Made by a program: the position numbers and the translations under genes. Positions 31,690 to 45,929 of a stretch of DNA of 64,000 bases are shown in pieces (position 1 is the stretch's first letter; every line of letters starts with the position of its first letter). The notes beneath the pieces are model-generated. The model had not been told where the DNA came from. It was given only the letters and a program-made list of their open reading frames with translations, and ran no database searches. Source of the DNA: Argopecten irradians (taxonomy: Eukaryota; Mollusca; Bivalvia; Pectinida; Pectinidae); NCBI RefSeq assembly GCF_041381155.1, contig NC_091146.1, forward strand, positions 35,467,328 through 35,531,327, given 5' to 3'.

Positions 31690-34600
31690 TGAGTGGTAGA
31701 CAGATGTTTTGGCAGGGAGACAGATGTTTTGGCAGGAAGACAGATGTTTTGGCAGGGAGACAGTTATTATGAGTGGAAGACAGTTGTTATGAGTGGAAGA
31801 CAGATGTTATGAGTGGGAGACAGATGGTATGAGTGGGAGACAGATGTTATGAGTGGGAGACAGATGTGATGCGTGGGAGACAGTTGTTATGAGTGGGAGA
31901 CAGATGTTATGAGTGGAAGACAGTTGTTATGAGTGGGAGACAGATATTATGAGTGGGAGACAGATGGTATGAGTGGGAGACAGTTGTTATGAGTGGGAGA
32001 CAGATGTGATGCGTGGGAGACAGTTGTTATGAGTGGGAGACAGATGTTATGAGTGGGAGACAGATGTGATGCGTGGGGGACAGTTGTTATGAGTGGGAGA
32101 CAGATGTGATGCGTGGGAGACAGATGGTATGAGTGGGAGACAGATGTAATGCGTGGGAGACAGATGGTATGAGTGGGAGACAGATGGTATGAGTGGGAGA
32201 CAGATGTGATGCGTGGGAGACAGATGGTATGAGTGGGAGACAGTTGTTATGACTGGAAGACATGTGTTATGGCAGGGAGACAGATGTTATGACTGGAAGA
32301 CATGTGTTATGGCAGGGAGACAGATGTTATGAGTGGGAGACAGATGTTATTAGTGACAGACAGATGTTATGACTGGAAGATAGGTGTTATGAGTGGGAGA
32401 CAGATGGTATGAGTGGGAGACAGATGGTATGAGTGGGAGACAGTTGTTATGAGTGGGAGACAGATGGTATGAGTGGGAGACAGTTGTTATGAGTGGGAGA
32501 CAGATGTGATGCGTGGGAGACAGATGGTATGAGTGGGAGACAGATGTTATGACTGGAAGACATGTGTTATGGCAGGGAGACAGATGTTATGAGTGGGAGA
32601 CAGATGATGTGTTGAGTGGGAGACAGATGTTATTAGTGACAGACAGATGTTATGAGTGACTGGAAGATAGGTGTTATGAGTGGGAGACAGATAAATATGA
32701 GTGAGAGACAGGTTTGAGTGTGAGACAGATGTTATAAGTGCTCTAGACAGATATTATGAGTGGGGTGGAGACAGTTTTATTACCTGAAATGGGAGACAGA
32801 TGTTTCAATTGGTAAAAAATGGTGTGGTCGAAATGTAACATATGTGATAAAGTTCAACAGATGGTTTGTTGTGCATTAACAGTTGTTATGAATTTTGTTG
32901 ATAAACAGTTTACAACATGATGTTATGAGTGGCGCGAGTTTTAAAATATTGTACAAAAAATTGATAACACAGATGTTAAACAATGAAAAAATACAGATGT
33001 TCAATATGGTACATTTTAATGAGTGAAACAATTTAAAGGTCAACCAGACAGTTTTAATTTATGATTTAATGTGAGATGTTGTTACTGTGTTCTGATATGG
33101 GCAAGAATATACTAGTACAGATGTTTTAGACAGTATTGTTAACATTCTGAAAATTGTTTATGAAATCAAGACAGTGTTTTATCAGGGAGACAGATTTTAT
33201 GAGTGGAGTAAGAAACAGATGTTGATTTGTACATTTTTGAGACAGTGTTATAAGTGGGAGACAAATTTAATGTGCATGGGATCAGATGTTATGATTACAG
33301 ATGTTATATGTGTGGGAGACATTGTTTATGAGTGGGAGACAGATTGTATATGGTATTTTAAAGTGGAATAAGAACATTATATAGTAATGATTGTATATAT
33401 ATTTTGATGTGGGAGACAGTTGTTGATGTAAATGAGACAGATTTTATGAGTGTGGAGAGAACAGATGTTATGAGTTAAAAACCTAGACAATATTTGACAA
33501 TGTTGAGTTATGAATTAGTGGGAGACAGTTGTTATTAGTATGAATGGAGGACATTTCTAAAAAATTGATGTTATGAGTGGGAGACAGTTGTTATGACTGG
33601 GAGACAGATGTTATGAGTGACAGACAGATTTTATTGTATTTGTGCAACAGTTGTTATGAGGGAAGACAGAATTTATGTTATTGGGAGACAGTTGATAAGT
33701 GGGAGACAGATGTTATGAGTGACAAACGCAGGTCAGACAGATGATTGTGTGAGTTTCATTCTTTTAAATGAGTGGGAGACAGATTATGTTATTCAATACT
33801 ACAGATGTTATATGAATACTCAACATGTTTTATGAGTTGGGAGACAGTTGTTATGATGGGAGACATTACAGTTTTCAAATAGTTGACAATCAGAAGCAAG
33901 TTGGGACAATGTTATTTTTTTTCCTAGACAGTTGTTATGAGTAAATGGGAGACAGATTAATTTTATGGGTGACAGATGTATGAATTGAGTGATCGAGATG
34001 AGAACATAGATTTATGATGGGAGGACAGAATACAAATGTTATCCGGCAGAACATTGTTATGTGATCATGAGACAAAATGTTAATATGAGTGATAATTTGA
34101 CAGAATGGTTGTATTGAATTATTTAGATCCAGTGGGAGATTTAACAGTTGAATTATGATGAGACAGAATGTTATGATGAATAGACAGTTGTTATGAAAGT
34201 GGGATACAGACAGTTATGATGAATCCGTGTGCCCATTATGGGCAAACACATTATTGTTATAAAGTGGAATGGGCCATAGATTTGTATGTTATGAGTTTTG
34301 GGAGACAGTTGTTATGACAGACATTTGTTATGATGTGTTATTGGATTTTACAGATGTTATGTGAGTGGGAGACAGTTGTTATGAGTGGGGACAGCTACTT
34401 ATGAGTGGGAGACAGATGTTATGAGTGGGAGACAGATGTTATGAGTGTTCAGACAGATTAATGCCGTTAGTGGACAGACATACAGACTGTGACCATTATG
34501 TCTATTAAGACATTGTTAATTCAGACAGATAAATATATTGAGGAGACAATCCTGTTTGTATGAGTGGGAGACAGATTTATGGTGGGAGACAGATTTATGA

Positions 34601-36690
34601 GTCAGACAGATTTCTTATGAGTGTGGAGACAGATTTAGTTATGATCCTAAATGGTCAGGAGACAGTTGTACATGATGACAGACAGTTGTTATGAGTGGGA
34701 GACAGATGTTTGATTTGAGGAAGGTTAGACAGATTTATGAATGGGGGAGGGGAGACAGTTTATTAAAGCCAGGATTTATGGTTCAACAAATGTTATGAAA
34801 CTGAAGAATAGAAATGATCGTCAGACAGTTGTTATGAGTGGGAGACAGATTTTGGGGAGACAGATTGTCGATGACTGTGGAATACCGACATTCCCTGTTT
34901 ATATGGGGACACTTGTTATGAATGGGAATTTATTTCTGTTTTTTTGAGTAACAGATGTTTTAGCTGGAGACAGTAATTATGAATGAGTGGGAGACAGAAA
35001 TATGTTATGAATGGGAGACAGATGTTATGATGGGTACAGTGTTTGGAACAGTTGTTTATGAGTTAGACAGTTATTAATTAGTAATTGAGACTCAGTTGTT
35101 ATGATGAATAATTTCATTAAGACAGATTTATGATGGGAAGACATATTTTTATGATTAGAACATTTGAAGATGTATGAGTGGGAACAGACTGTTATTTAGA
35201 ACAGTTGTTATAGTGGGAGACAGTTGTTGACAATGTGATTTTCTGTGGGAGACATTGAATTTGTGAATGATGGGAGACACATGATTATGAGTAAATCTCA
35301 ATGAGACAGTTTGTTATGATTTTGAGAGAATTTAAGATGAGTGGGAGACAGATTTATGAGTGGGAGACACATAATTTGTTATGAGTGGGAGATGCAAGAA
35401 TGATTGTAATTTTATGAGTGGGAGAGACATTTTATTTAAAGACAGAGGTTTAAAGTGGGAGACAGATGTTATGAGTGGGTAAAATCTACAGTTGTTAAAT
35501 GAGTGGAGACAGTTGTTATGATTGGGAGACACAGATGTTATGAGTGGGATGGGACAGATATGAAGTGTGGAGACAGAATGTTGTTATGATTGGGAGACAG
35601 ATGTTATGATTTGAGACAGTTGTTATGAGTGGGAGACAGTTTTATGAATGTGTCCCACAGTTTTATAGTGGAGACATGAATGGTGAGAATGAATGATGTG
35701 GAGTGAAGGTGATATCAGATTTATTAGTTAGATGTTAGTTGGGTGGGAGACAGATGTTATGAGTTCAGAGACGAATGAGTTAACATGTTATGAGTGGGAG
35801 TTGTCATTGTTATAGTGACAGATGTTATGAGTGGGAGACAATGTATGAGTGGGAGACACACATGTTTAGTGAATACAGATTTTGAGGCCAGGAGACAGTT
35901 GTTATGAGTGGGAGACAGTTGTTATGAGTGGGAGACAGATTTTATGAGTGGGAGACAGATTGTTATTTGATAATCAGATGTTAAATGAGTGGGAGACAGA
36001 TACAGGCAGTGAGTGGTATTAGACAGACATGACTGAAGTGAAATTTTGTGTATGAAGACAGATTGTTATGATTGGGAGACAGATGTTTGACGTGGGCAAC
36101 AGTTGTATAACATTAGATTTCATGTTTGGAAGATTTTTTGAACATGAGTGGGAGATAGTTGCCATTATGAGTGGGAGAACAGTTGTTATGAGTGGGAGAC
36201 AGATTTTTTGAGTGGGAGACAGTGAATATGTAGTGGGAGACAGATGATATGGGAGACAGATTTTTTCATGATGGGAGAAATAGTTTTATTAACTTGAGAC
36301 AGTTTTTTAAAAGATGGGAGACAGATGTTATTGAATAGACAATTATTTACAAGTTATAACATTTTTTATGAGTGGGAGACAGCTGATGTTGATGAAGAAG
36401 TTTTCAGATGTTATGCAAATATATCAGAAGATATTGATTTGTCGGAGACAGTTTAGACATGATGGTGAGAGGTTGTAAATGAGTTTTACAGTTGTTATGT
36501 TTGGACAGTTGTTATGAGTTGGAGACATTTGTGTTATGAGTCAGACATGATGTTATGTATACAACAATTTTTTATAAAAGACTTGTTTTAACAAGACAGT
36601 ATTGAATTATCTTTACATCATGTTATGATAACTGGGATGACAGTGTATGAGTAGACAGATGTTGTTGATTGGGAGACCAGTTTTCTGAGT
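31690..36690. repeat. 20-bp minisatellite, array 2 (clean then noisy)
   Basis: Same unit as array 1. From 31690 to about 32690 it is regular, with variants GAGTGGGAGACAGATGGTAT and GCGTGGGAGACAG. From about 32690 to 36690 the unit is still recognisable (GAGTGGGAGACAG, TTATGAG) but broken by very frequent small indels and substitutions. About 250 unit lengths in total. No gene is seen. Confidence 0.9.
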
Positions 36691-36989
36691 ATGAGTCCCC
36701 AGAAGTTTTATAAGTGTGGAACAGTACTCATGGTCCCCAGATGGGAGTTGTTATAAAATGTTTTACTGGTATGGTCCCTAAATTGGTTTACTTTCCCGTA
36801 TTTTGCTTAATAAATTTTATGATTTAAGAAGGTTCATGAGTTCTGAACTTACAAATGTTAACTTACAGTGAGCACCAATTGATCTTGTGGGCATTGAAAT
36901 GAACGTGTTACATGACCATCAGTGTTATAACAATGTCGTCACTATACAGTTTGTTAAGGGAGACCATTTACATGAAGTGTTAAAGAAAA

Positions 36990-39900
36990 TATGGGCCGCA
37001 CCATCATGACACTGAACAATTAGTGAAGAGAATATTTTATTTTACCATCACTTACACTGAACAATGGGGTGGGCAGAAATATTGGGCCGCACCATCAACT
37101 TATAATGTGAAAAATGGAGTGGGCAGAAAATTGGGCCGCACCTGGTGCCAAACCATACACTTTAGTGGGCAAAAATTGTTATTGGGCAGAAGAAATAATG
37201 GGCCCCCACCTTATCACTTACACTGAACATGGTGGGGCAGTAAATTGGGCCGCACATCACTTACACTGAACAATGGGTGGGCAGAAATATGGCCGCACAT
37301 CACTTTACACTGAATGGCCCTATAAATGTTTTGCAGAAATATGGGCCGCATCCATCACTTACACATGACAACAATGTTGGTGGGCAGAAGTATGAGGCCA
37401 GCACCATCACTTACACTGAACAATTTGATTGGCAAGAAGTATGGGAGCGCAACCATCACTAACACTGAACAATGAGTGGGCAGGTAGAAATAAAGGACCC
37501 ACCAATCACGTTACACTGAACAATGGGTGGGCATAATTATGGGCCCCGCTACCATCACTATACACCTCGAAACAATTGGGTCGGCAGAAGAATTAAGGGC
37601 CGCACCATCACTTACACTGAAACTATGGTGTGGGCAAGAAATATATGCCGCTAAACCATCATTTACACTGAGACATATGGTGGGCAAAATATGGCCGCCA
37701 CTTCAAGTACCACAGAACAATGGGTGGGCAGAAAGTAGGACCGCACCCCATCACTTACACTGAACAATGGGGTGGGCAGAAGTATGGGGCCCAACCATCC
37801 ACTTACACTGAACAAAGGGTGGGCAAAATATGATGGTCCACACCCAGCACTTACCTACTGACCCATGGTTGGGCAGAATGTATGGAGCCCCACCAATCAC
37901 TTACACTGAACAATGAGGTGGGCATAAATATGGGCCACACCAATCCACTTACAACTGAACAATGGGGTTGGCAGAAATATGGCCGCATCCGCACTACACT
38001 GACCAATGGTGGGTAAAATAATGGGCCTGCCCCATCACTTTACACTGACCAATGGTTGGGCAGAAATATGGGCCCCCCAAAACACTTACACTGGAACAGT
38101 GAAGTGGGCAGAAATAGGGGCCCGCACCATCCACTTACAGAGACCAATGGTGGGCAGAAGTATGTCCGCCCATCAATTACAACTGAACAAAGGTGGGCAG
38201 AAGTATGGGCCGCACCATCACTTACACTAGAACTATGGGTGTGGATGGGCAGAATATGGGCCGCAACATCAACTTACACTGAACAATTTGTAGTGGGCAG
38301 AAATATGGGCCCCCACCATCACTCCACAGAACAATGTGGGTGGTGCAAATATGTGCCCCACCATCCCCTTACACTGAACCAATGGGCTGGCTGAAATATG
38401 GCCCACCCGATCACTTAACACTGAACAATGGGTGGCAAATATGGGTCTGCACCCATCACATTTACACTGAACAACGGTGTCAGAAATATGGGCCCCCAAC
38501 CAAGCACTTACGCCTGAAACAATGAGTGGCAGAAATAGTAAGGCCCGTGCACCATCACTTAGCACTGAAAATGAGTGGGCAGAAATATGGGTCCCCACCC
38601 AATCACTTTACACTGAACAATGAGTGGGCAGAAATATGGGCCCCACCACATTAATTACACTGAACAATGGGTGGGTCCGAAGATATGGCCGCACCAGCAC
38701 TTACACTGACAATGGTGGGCAGAAATATGGGGCCACCATACTTAGCACAGAACAATGGGTGGGCAGAAATATGGCCAGCACCATTCACTTACTACTGAAC
38801 AAATGGTGGCCAGAAAAATATGGGCCGCACCCATCAATTACACTGAACAATGGGTGGGGTGCAGAAATATGGGCCCCACCATCACTTACTCTGAACAATG
38901 GGTGGGTCAGAAATATGGGCTCCGCACCAACACTATACACCTTGGGGGAAAAAAAACAAGAAGTGGGCAGAAAATAGGGGCCCAACCATCACTTACACTG
39001 AACAATGAGTGGTCATAAATATGGGCCACAACCATCACTTACAACAGAACATATGGGTGGGGCAGAAATATGTGCCAACACCCATCACTTATACTGAACC
39101 ATGAGTGTTGCGGAGAAATATGGGCCACACCATCCACTACAACAACAATACGGTGGGCCTAAATAATGGGGTGAGCCGCACCATCACTTACACGGAACAA
39201 TGAGTGGCCAGAAATAAGGACCTCCCCACCGATCACTTACACTGAACAATAGGCGTGCAGAAAAGTATGGTCTGCACCATCACTTTTTTTGTTTACACAG
39301 GAAACAATGGGTGGGGCAGAAATATGTGGGCCGCACCGATCACTTATACTTGAACAAATGGGCGGGCCGAAATATGATGTCCCCACCTTCCACTTCCACT
39401 GAACAATTTGTTAGGTGCAGAAATATGGAGTCCGGCACCATTCACTTCCAACTGAACAATGGGTGGGCAGAAAATATGGGCCGCAACCCTTACTATACAA
39501 CTGAACAATGGTGGAGGTAGAAAGTATGGGCCGCATCCATCACTTATAGCTGCACAATGGGTGGGCAGAAATAATGGGCCCCACCATCACGTACAATGAA
39601 ACAATTGGTGTGGAGTAGAAGTATTGGCGCCTTACCTTCACTTACACTGACCTTGATGGGCAGTAAATATAGGCCCAACCATCGACTTACACTGAACAAC
39701 TCGTGGGTTGAAAAATGGGCCGCAACCACACTTACAGCTGAAATATGTGGGGCATGAAATATGGGCCCCACCATCACTTACACTGAACAATGGGTGGGCA
39801 GAAATATATGGGCCGCCACCATCACTTACACTTGAACAATGGCGGTGGGCAGAAAATATGGGCCGCACCATCACTTACACTGAACAATGGGTGGGCAGAA

Positions 39901-42900
39901 ATTGATGAGCCGCAACCATCAACTTACACTGAACAATGCAAAGGGCGGGCAGAAGAATATTGAGGCCCGCACCATCACTTACACTGAACAATTTGGGTGG
40001 GCAGAAATATGGGCCGCACCATCACTTACACTGAACAATGGGTGGTGGGCATTGAAACTATGGGTGCGCATAAATATGGCCGCACCATCACTTACACTGA
40101 ACAATGGGGTGGGGTAGAAGTATGGGCCGCACCATCACTTACTGAAACATGGGTGGGCTGCCCCCACCAACTATAATGAACAAAGTGTGGCAGAAATATG
40201 GGCCGCCCATCACCATCACTTACAGTGAACAATGGGTGGGCATGGAATGGGCTGTACCATCACTTACACAGAACAATATGGGTCAAAATAGTGGGCCGCA
40301 CCATCACTTACACTGGAACATTGGTGGGCAGAAAAATATGGGCCCCACCATCACTTACACAATGGGTGAACGAATGGCCGTAGGGCGGGCAGAAATATGG
40401 GCCCGTACTCACCACTTCACTTACACTGAAATATAATGGTCACCAACACTTACACTGTGGGCGGGCAGAAAATTTGAAGCCGCACCCATCACTTACACTG
40501 ATTACGAATGGGTGGGCCCGCAACCATCACTTAAATATGGGCAGAATATGGGCACACCATCACTTACACTGAACAATGGGTGGGCAGAAATATGGGCGCC
40601 GCACCATCACTTACACTGAACAATGGGGTGGGCAGAAAATATGGGCCGCAACCATCACTTTACACTGAACAATGGGTGGGCAGAAAATATGGGCCCCACC
40701 ATCACTTACACTGACAAACAGGGAGGGCGGTGCACAGAAATATGGGCCCCACCATCACTTTACACTGAACAATGGGTGGGCAGAAATATGGGCCCACCAT
40801 CACATTTCACTGAACAATGACGTGGGCAGAAATATGGGCCCCAACACAAACTTACAACTGAACAATGGTTGGGCATAAAATATGGGTCCCCACCATCACT
40901 TACAACTGAACAATGGCTGTGGGCAGAAATATGGGGGCCGCACCATTCACTTACACTGAACAATGGGGTGGCAGGAAATATGGGCCCCACCATCACTTAC
41001 ACTGAACAATGGGTGGGCAGAAATATGGTGCCTCACCATCACTTACACTGAACAATGGGTGTGGGCAGAAATATGGGCCACACCATCACATTACACAGCA
41101 ACAATGGGCTGCAGAAATATGGGCCACACCAACACTACACACTGTACAAATGGGTGGGCAGAAATATGGGGCCGCACCATCACTACAACTGGACCAATTG
41201 GGTGGGCAAAATTTGGGCCCGCACCACCCTCACTTAACTGAACAATGGGTGGGCAGAAATAGTGGGACCGCACCATCCATACACTGAACAATGGTGGGCA
41301 GACAGTATGGGCCCGCACCATCACTTACAACTGAACATTGGGTGGGCCATAAGTATGGCCGCACATCATCTTATACGCTGAAACAATGAAGAGGGCAGAA
41401 ATATGGGGCCCGCACCATCAACAGACTGGGTGGGCAGAAGATGGGCCGCAACCATCACATACACTGTGAACAATTGGGTGGGCAGAATGTATGGGCACAA
41501 TTCACATACACTGAACGCAAATATGGGCCGCACCATCACTTACACTGAACAATGGGTGGGTGGTGGGCAGAACAAATGGGTGGCTAAATATGGCGCACCA
41601 TCACTTACACTGAACAATGATCGAGTGGTGCAGTAAATATGGGCCGCACCATCACTTACACTGAACAATGGGAGTTGGCAGAAATATGGCGAGCACCATC
41701 ACTATACACTGAACAATGGGTGGGCAGAAGTATGGGCCGCACCATCACTTACACTGAACAATGGGTGGGCAGAAATATGGGCCGCACCATCACTTACACT
41801 GAACAATGGGTGGGCAGAAATATGGGCCGCACCATCACTTACACTGAACAATGGGTGGGCAGAAATATGGGCCGCACCATCACTTACACTGAACAATGGG
41901 TGGGCAGAAATATGGGCCGCACCATCACTTACACTGAACAATGGGTGGGCAGAAATATGGGCCGCACCATCACTTACACTGAACAATGGGTGGGCAGAAA
42001 TATGGGCCGCACCATCACTTACACTGAACAATGGGTGGGCGCAGAAATAATGGGCCGCACCATCACTTAACACTGAACAATGGGTGGGCAGAAATATGGG
42101 CCCCACCATCACTTACACTGAACAAAGTGGCAGAAATATGGGCACCCACCATCACTTACATGAACAATGGGTGGGCAAAAAATAGGGCCACACCATCCAC
42201 TTACACTGAACAATGGGTGGGCAGAAATATGGGCCGCACCATCACTTACACTGAACAATGGGTGGGCAGAAATATGGGCCGCACCATCACTTACACTGAA
42301 CAATGAGTGGTGGGCAGAAATATGGGCCGCACCATCACTTACACTGAACATGGGTGGCAAAATTATGGGCCGCACCATCACTTACACTGAACAATGGGTG
42401 GGCAGAAATATGGGCCGCACCATCACTTACACTGAACAATGGTGGGCAGAAATATGGGCCGCACCATCACTTACACTGAACAATGGGTGGGCAGAAATAT
42501 GGGCCGCACCATCACTTACACTGAACAATGGGTGGGCAGAAATATGGGCCGCACCATCACTTACACTGAACAATGGGTGGGCAGAAATATGGGCCGCACC
42601 ATCACTTACACTGAACAATGGGCTGGCAGAAATAAGGGGCCGCAACATCACTCTACACTGAACAATGTTGTGGGCAGAAATAATATGGGTCCGCAGCCAT
42701 CACTTACAGACTGAACAATGGGTGGGCAGAATATATGGGCCGCACCATCACTTACACTGAAACAATGGGTGGGCAGAAATATGGGCCCCACCATCACTTA
42801 CACTGAACAATGGGTGGGCAGAAATATGGGCCGCACCATCACTTACACTGAACAATGGGTGGGCAGAAATATGGGCCCCACCATCACTTACACTGAACAA

Positions 42901-44945
42901 TGGGTGGGCAGAAATATGGGCCCCACCATCACTTACACTGAACAATGGGTGGGCAGAAATATGGGCCGCACCATCACTTACACTGAACAATGGGTGGGCA
43001 GAAATATGGGCCGCACCATCACTTACACTGTAACAAATGGGTGGCATGAAATATGGGCCGCACCATCACCACTTACAACTGAACAATGGGTGGGCAGAAA
43101 TATGGGCCGCACCATCACTTACACTGAAACAATGGCGTGGGCATGAAATATGGGCCAGCACCATCACAAACACTGGTAGCAATGGGCGGGCAGAAATATG
43201 GGCCCCACATCACTACACTGAACAATGGGTGGGCAGAAATATGCACCATCCACTTAACACTTGAACTCCATCAATTACACTGAACAATGGGTGGGCAGAA
43301 ATATGGGCCGCACCATCACTTACACTGAACAATGGGTGGGCAGAAATATGGGCCGCACCATCACTTACAACTGAACAATGAGTGGGCAGAAATAATGGGC
43401 CGCACCATCACTTACAACTGAACATGGTGGTGCAATGGGTGGGCAGAAATATGGGCCGCACCATCACTTACACTGAACAATGGGTGGGCAGAAATATGGG
43501 CCGCACCATCACTTACACTGAACAATGGGTGGGCAGAAATATGGGCCCCCACCATCACTTACACTGAACAATGGGTGGGCAGAAATATGGGCCCGCACCA
43601 TCACTTACACTGAACAATAGGTGGGCAGAAATATGGGCCGCACCATCACTTACACTGGTACAACAGAAATATGGTCCCCACCATCACTTACACTGAACAA
43701 TGGTGCAGAAATATGGCCGCACCATCACTTACACTGAACAATGGGTGGGCAGAAATATGGGCCGCACCATCACTTACACTGAACAATGGGTGGGCAGAAA
43801 TATGGGCCGCCACCATCACTTACACTGAACAATGGGTTATGGGCAGAAATATGGGCCCCACCATCACTTGCACTTGAACAATGGGTGGGCAGAAGATCTA
43901 TGGGCCGCACCATCACTTACACTGAACAATTTGGGTGGGCAGAAATATGGGGCCGCACCATCACTTACACTGAACAATGGGTGGGCAGAAGTATGGGCCC
44001 ACCACCATCACTTACAACTGAACAATGGGCGGTCAGCACTTAAATATGGGCCCGGGCCGCACCATCACTTACACTGAACAATGGGTGGCAGAATATGGGC
44101 CGCACCATCCACTTTACACTGAACAATGGGTGGGCAGAAATATGGGCCGCACCATCACTTACACTGAACAATGGGCGGGCAGAAATATGGGCCGCACCAT
44201 CACTTACACTGAACAATGGGTGGGCAGAAATATGGGCCGCACCATCACTTACACTGAACAATGGGTGGGCAGAAATATGGGCCGCACCATCACTTACACT
44301 GAACAATGGGTGGGCAGAAATATGGGCCGCACCATCACTTACACTGAACAATGGGTGGGCAGAAAATATGGGCCGCACCATCACTTACACTGAACAATGG
44401 GTGGGGCAGAAATATGGGGGCCGCACCATCACTTACACTGAACAATGAGGTGGGCAGAAAATATGGGCCCACCACCATCACTTACACTGAACAATGGGTG
44501 GGCAGAAATATGGGCCGCACCATCACTTACACTGAACAATGGGTGGGCAGAAATATGGGCCCACCATCACTTACACTGAACAATGGGTGGGCAGAAATAT
44601 GGGCCGCACCATCACTTACACTGAACAATGGGTGGGCAGAAATATGGGCCCCACCATCACTTACACTGAACAATGGGTGGGCAGAAATATGGGCCGCACC
44701 ATCACTTACACTGAACAATGGGTGGGCAGAAATATGGGCCGCCCACCATCACTTACACTGAACATGGGCAGGGCATGAAGTATGCCCCGCACCTATCACT
44801 TACACTGAACAATGGGTGGGGCAGAAATATGGGCCGCACCATCACTTACACTGAACAAGAAAACCATTGTTGTTTTGGGCAGAGATGTTGAGCAGCAGAT
44901 TATACAGGGCAGAAATATGGGCCGCACCATCACTTACACTGAACA
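36990..44945. repeat. 45-bp minisatellite, ~8 kb
   Basis: About 175 units of 45 bp built from ATGGGCCGCACCATCACTTA, CACTGAACAATGGGTGGGCA and GAAAT. From 36990 to about 41640 the copies are full of single-base indels and short gaps. From about 41640 to 44945 most copies are near-identical and in register. Because 45 is divisible by three, long periodic frames appear on both strands (15-residue periods such as GRTITYTEQWVGRNM). They are repeat artefacts, not genes. Confidence 0.95.
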
Positions 44946-44984
44946 ATGTCAAGTGCTGTGGTGTCCCCCTTAAAGGCCCATTTG

Positions 44985-45760
44985 GAGTTTTGGAGTTATG
45001 CCCCTTTACAGTGAAGTAGTTATTAGTTTGGAGTTATGCCCCTTTACAGTGAATTTTGTTATAATTTTGGAGTTATGTCCCTTTACAGTGAATCCTGTTT
45101 TAGTTTGGAGTTATGCCCCTTTACAGTGAATTGTGTTATAATTTTGTTGAGTTATGCCCCTTTACAGTTAATTTTGTTATAATTTTGGAGTTATGCCCCT
45201 TTACAGTGAATTGTGTTATAATTTTGGAGATATGCCCCTTTACAATGAATCTCGTTATAATTTGGAGTTATGCCCCTTTACAATGAATCTCGTTATAATT
45301 TGGAGTTATGCCCCTTTACAGTGAATCCTGTTATAAGTTTGGAGTTATGCCCCTTTACAGTGAATTTTGTTATAATTTTGGAGTTATGCCCCTTTACAGT
45401 TAATCTTGTTATAATTTTGGAGTTATGCCCCTTTACAGGAATTTTGTTATTTTGGAGTTATGCCCCCTTTACAGTGAATCTTGTTATAATTTTGGAGTTA
45501 TGCCCCTTTACAGTGAATCTTGTTATAATTTTGGAGTTATGCCCCTTTACAGTGAATCTTGTTATAATTTTGGAGATTATGCCCTTTACATTTTGAATTG
45601 TGTTATAATTTTGGAGTTATGCCCCTTTACAGTGAATTGTGTTATAATTTTGGAGATATGCCCCCTTTACAGTGAATCTTGTTATAATTTTGAAGATATG
45701 CCCCTTTACAGTGAATATTGTTATAATTTTGGAGTTATGCCCCCTTTACGACATACTTGT
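44985..45760. repeat. 39-bp minisatellite upstream of the first AP3S exon seen
   Basis: About 20 units of roughly 38-39 bp containing GAGTTATGCCCCTTTACAGT, then GAATTTTGTTATAATTTTG. The last units run to about 45750, some 60 bp before the acceptor at 45817. Open frames with a 13-residue period (ELCPFTVNLVIIL) come from this array. It lies in an AP3S intron if the N-terminal exons are upstream. Confidence 0.9.
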
Positions 45761-45817
45761 CTATTTCAGATTGTTATAGTTTTAGAGTTATTCCTCTTTA
45801 CAACTTGTCTATTTCAG

Positions 45818-45929
45818 TTTGATCGGAGGCTCCGACTACAAGCTGATCTACCGGCATTATGCTACATTGTACTTTGTCTTCTGTGTGGACTCATCGGAGA
45901 GTGAGCTTGGTATTTTAGACCTGATACAG
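45818..45929 (+). CDS. AP3S1/AP3S2: AP3S exon with LIGGSDYKLIYRHY
   Basis: The acceptor CTATTTCAG precedes 45818. The first T completes a codon begun in an unseen upstream exon, probably the Ser of GGSLIGG. Then come LIGGSDYKLIYRHYATLYFV and CVDSSESELGILDLIQ. The donor is ATACAG|GTATCA after 45929. The last ~40 bp plus donor are repeated in the downstream intron. Confidence 0.95.

Noticed and set aside
37000..44780. Numerous open frames on both strands in the 45-bp array
   Set aside because: 45 is a multiple of three, so one peptide period repeats; frames break wherever indels occur and have no domain.
45270..45904. 108- and 159-codon plus-strand frames over the 39-bp array
   Set aside because: Periodic ELCPFTVNLVIIL text from the minisatellite; only the final part overlaps the real AP3S exon, and there in a different frame.
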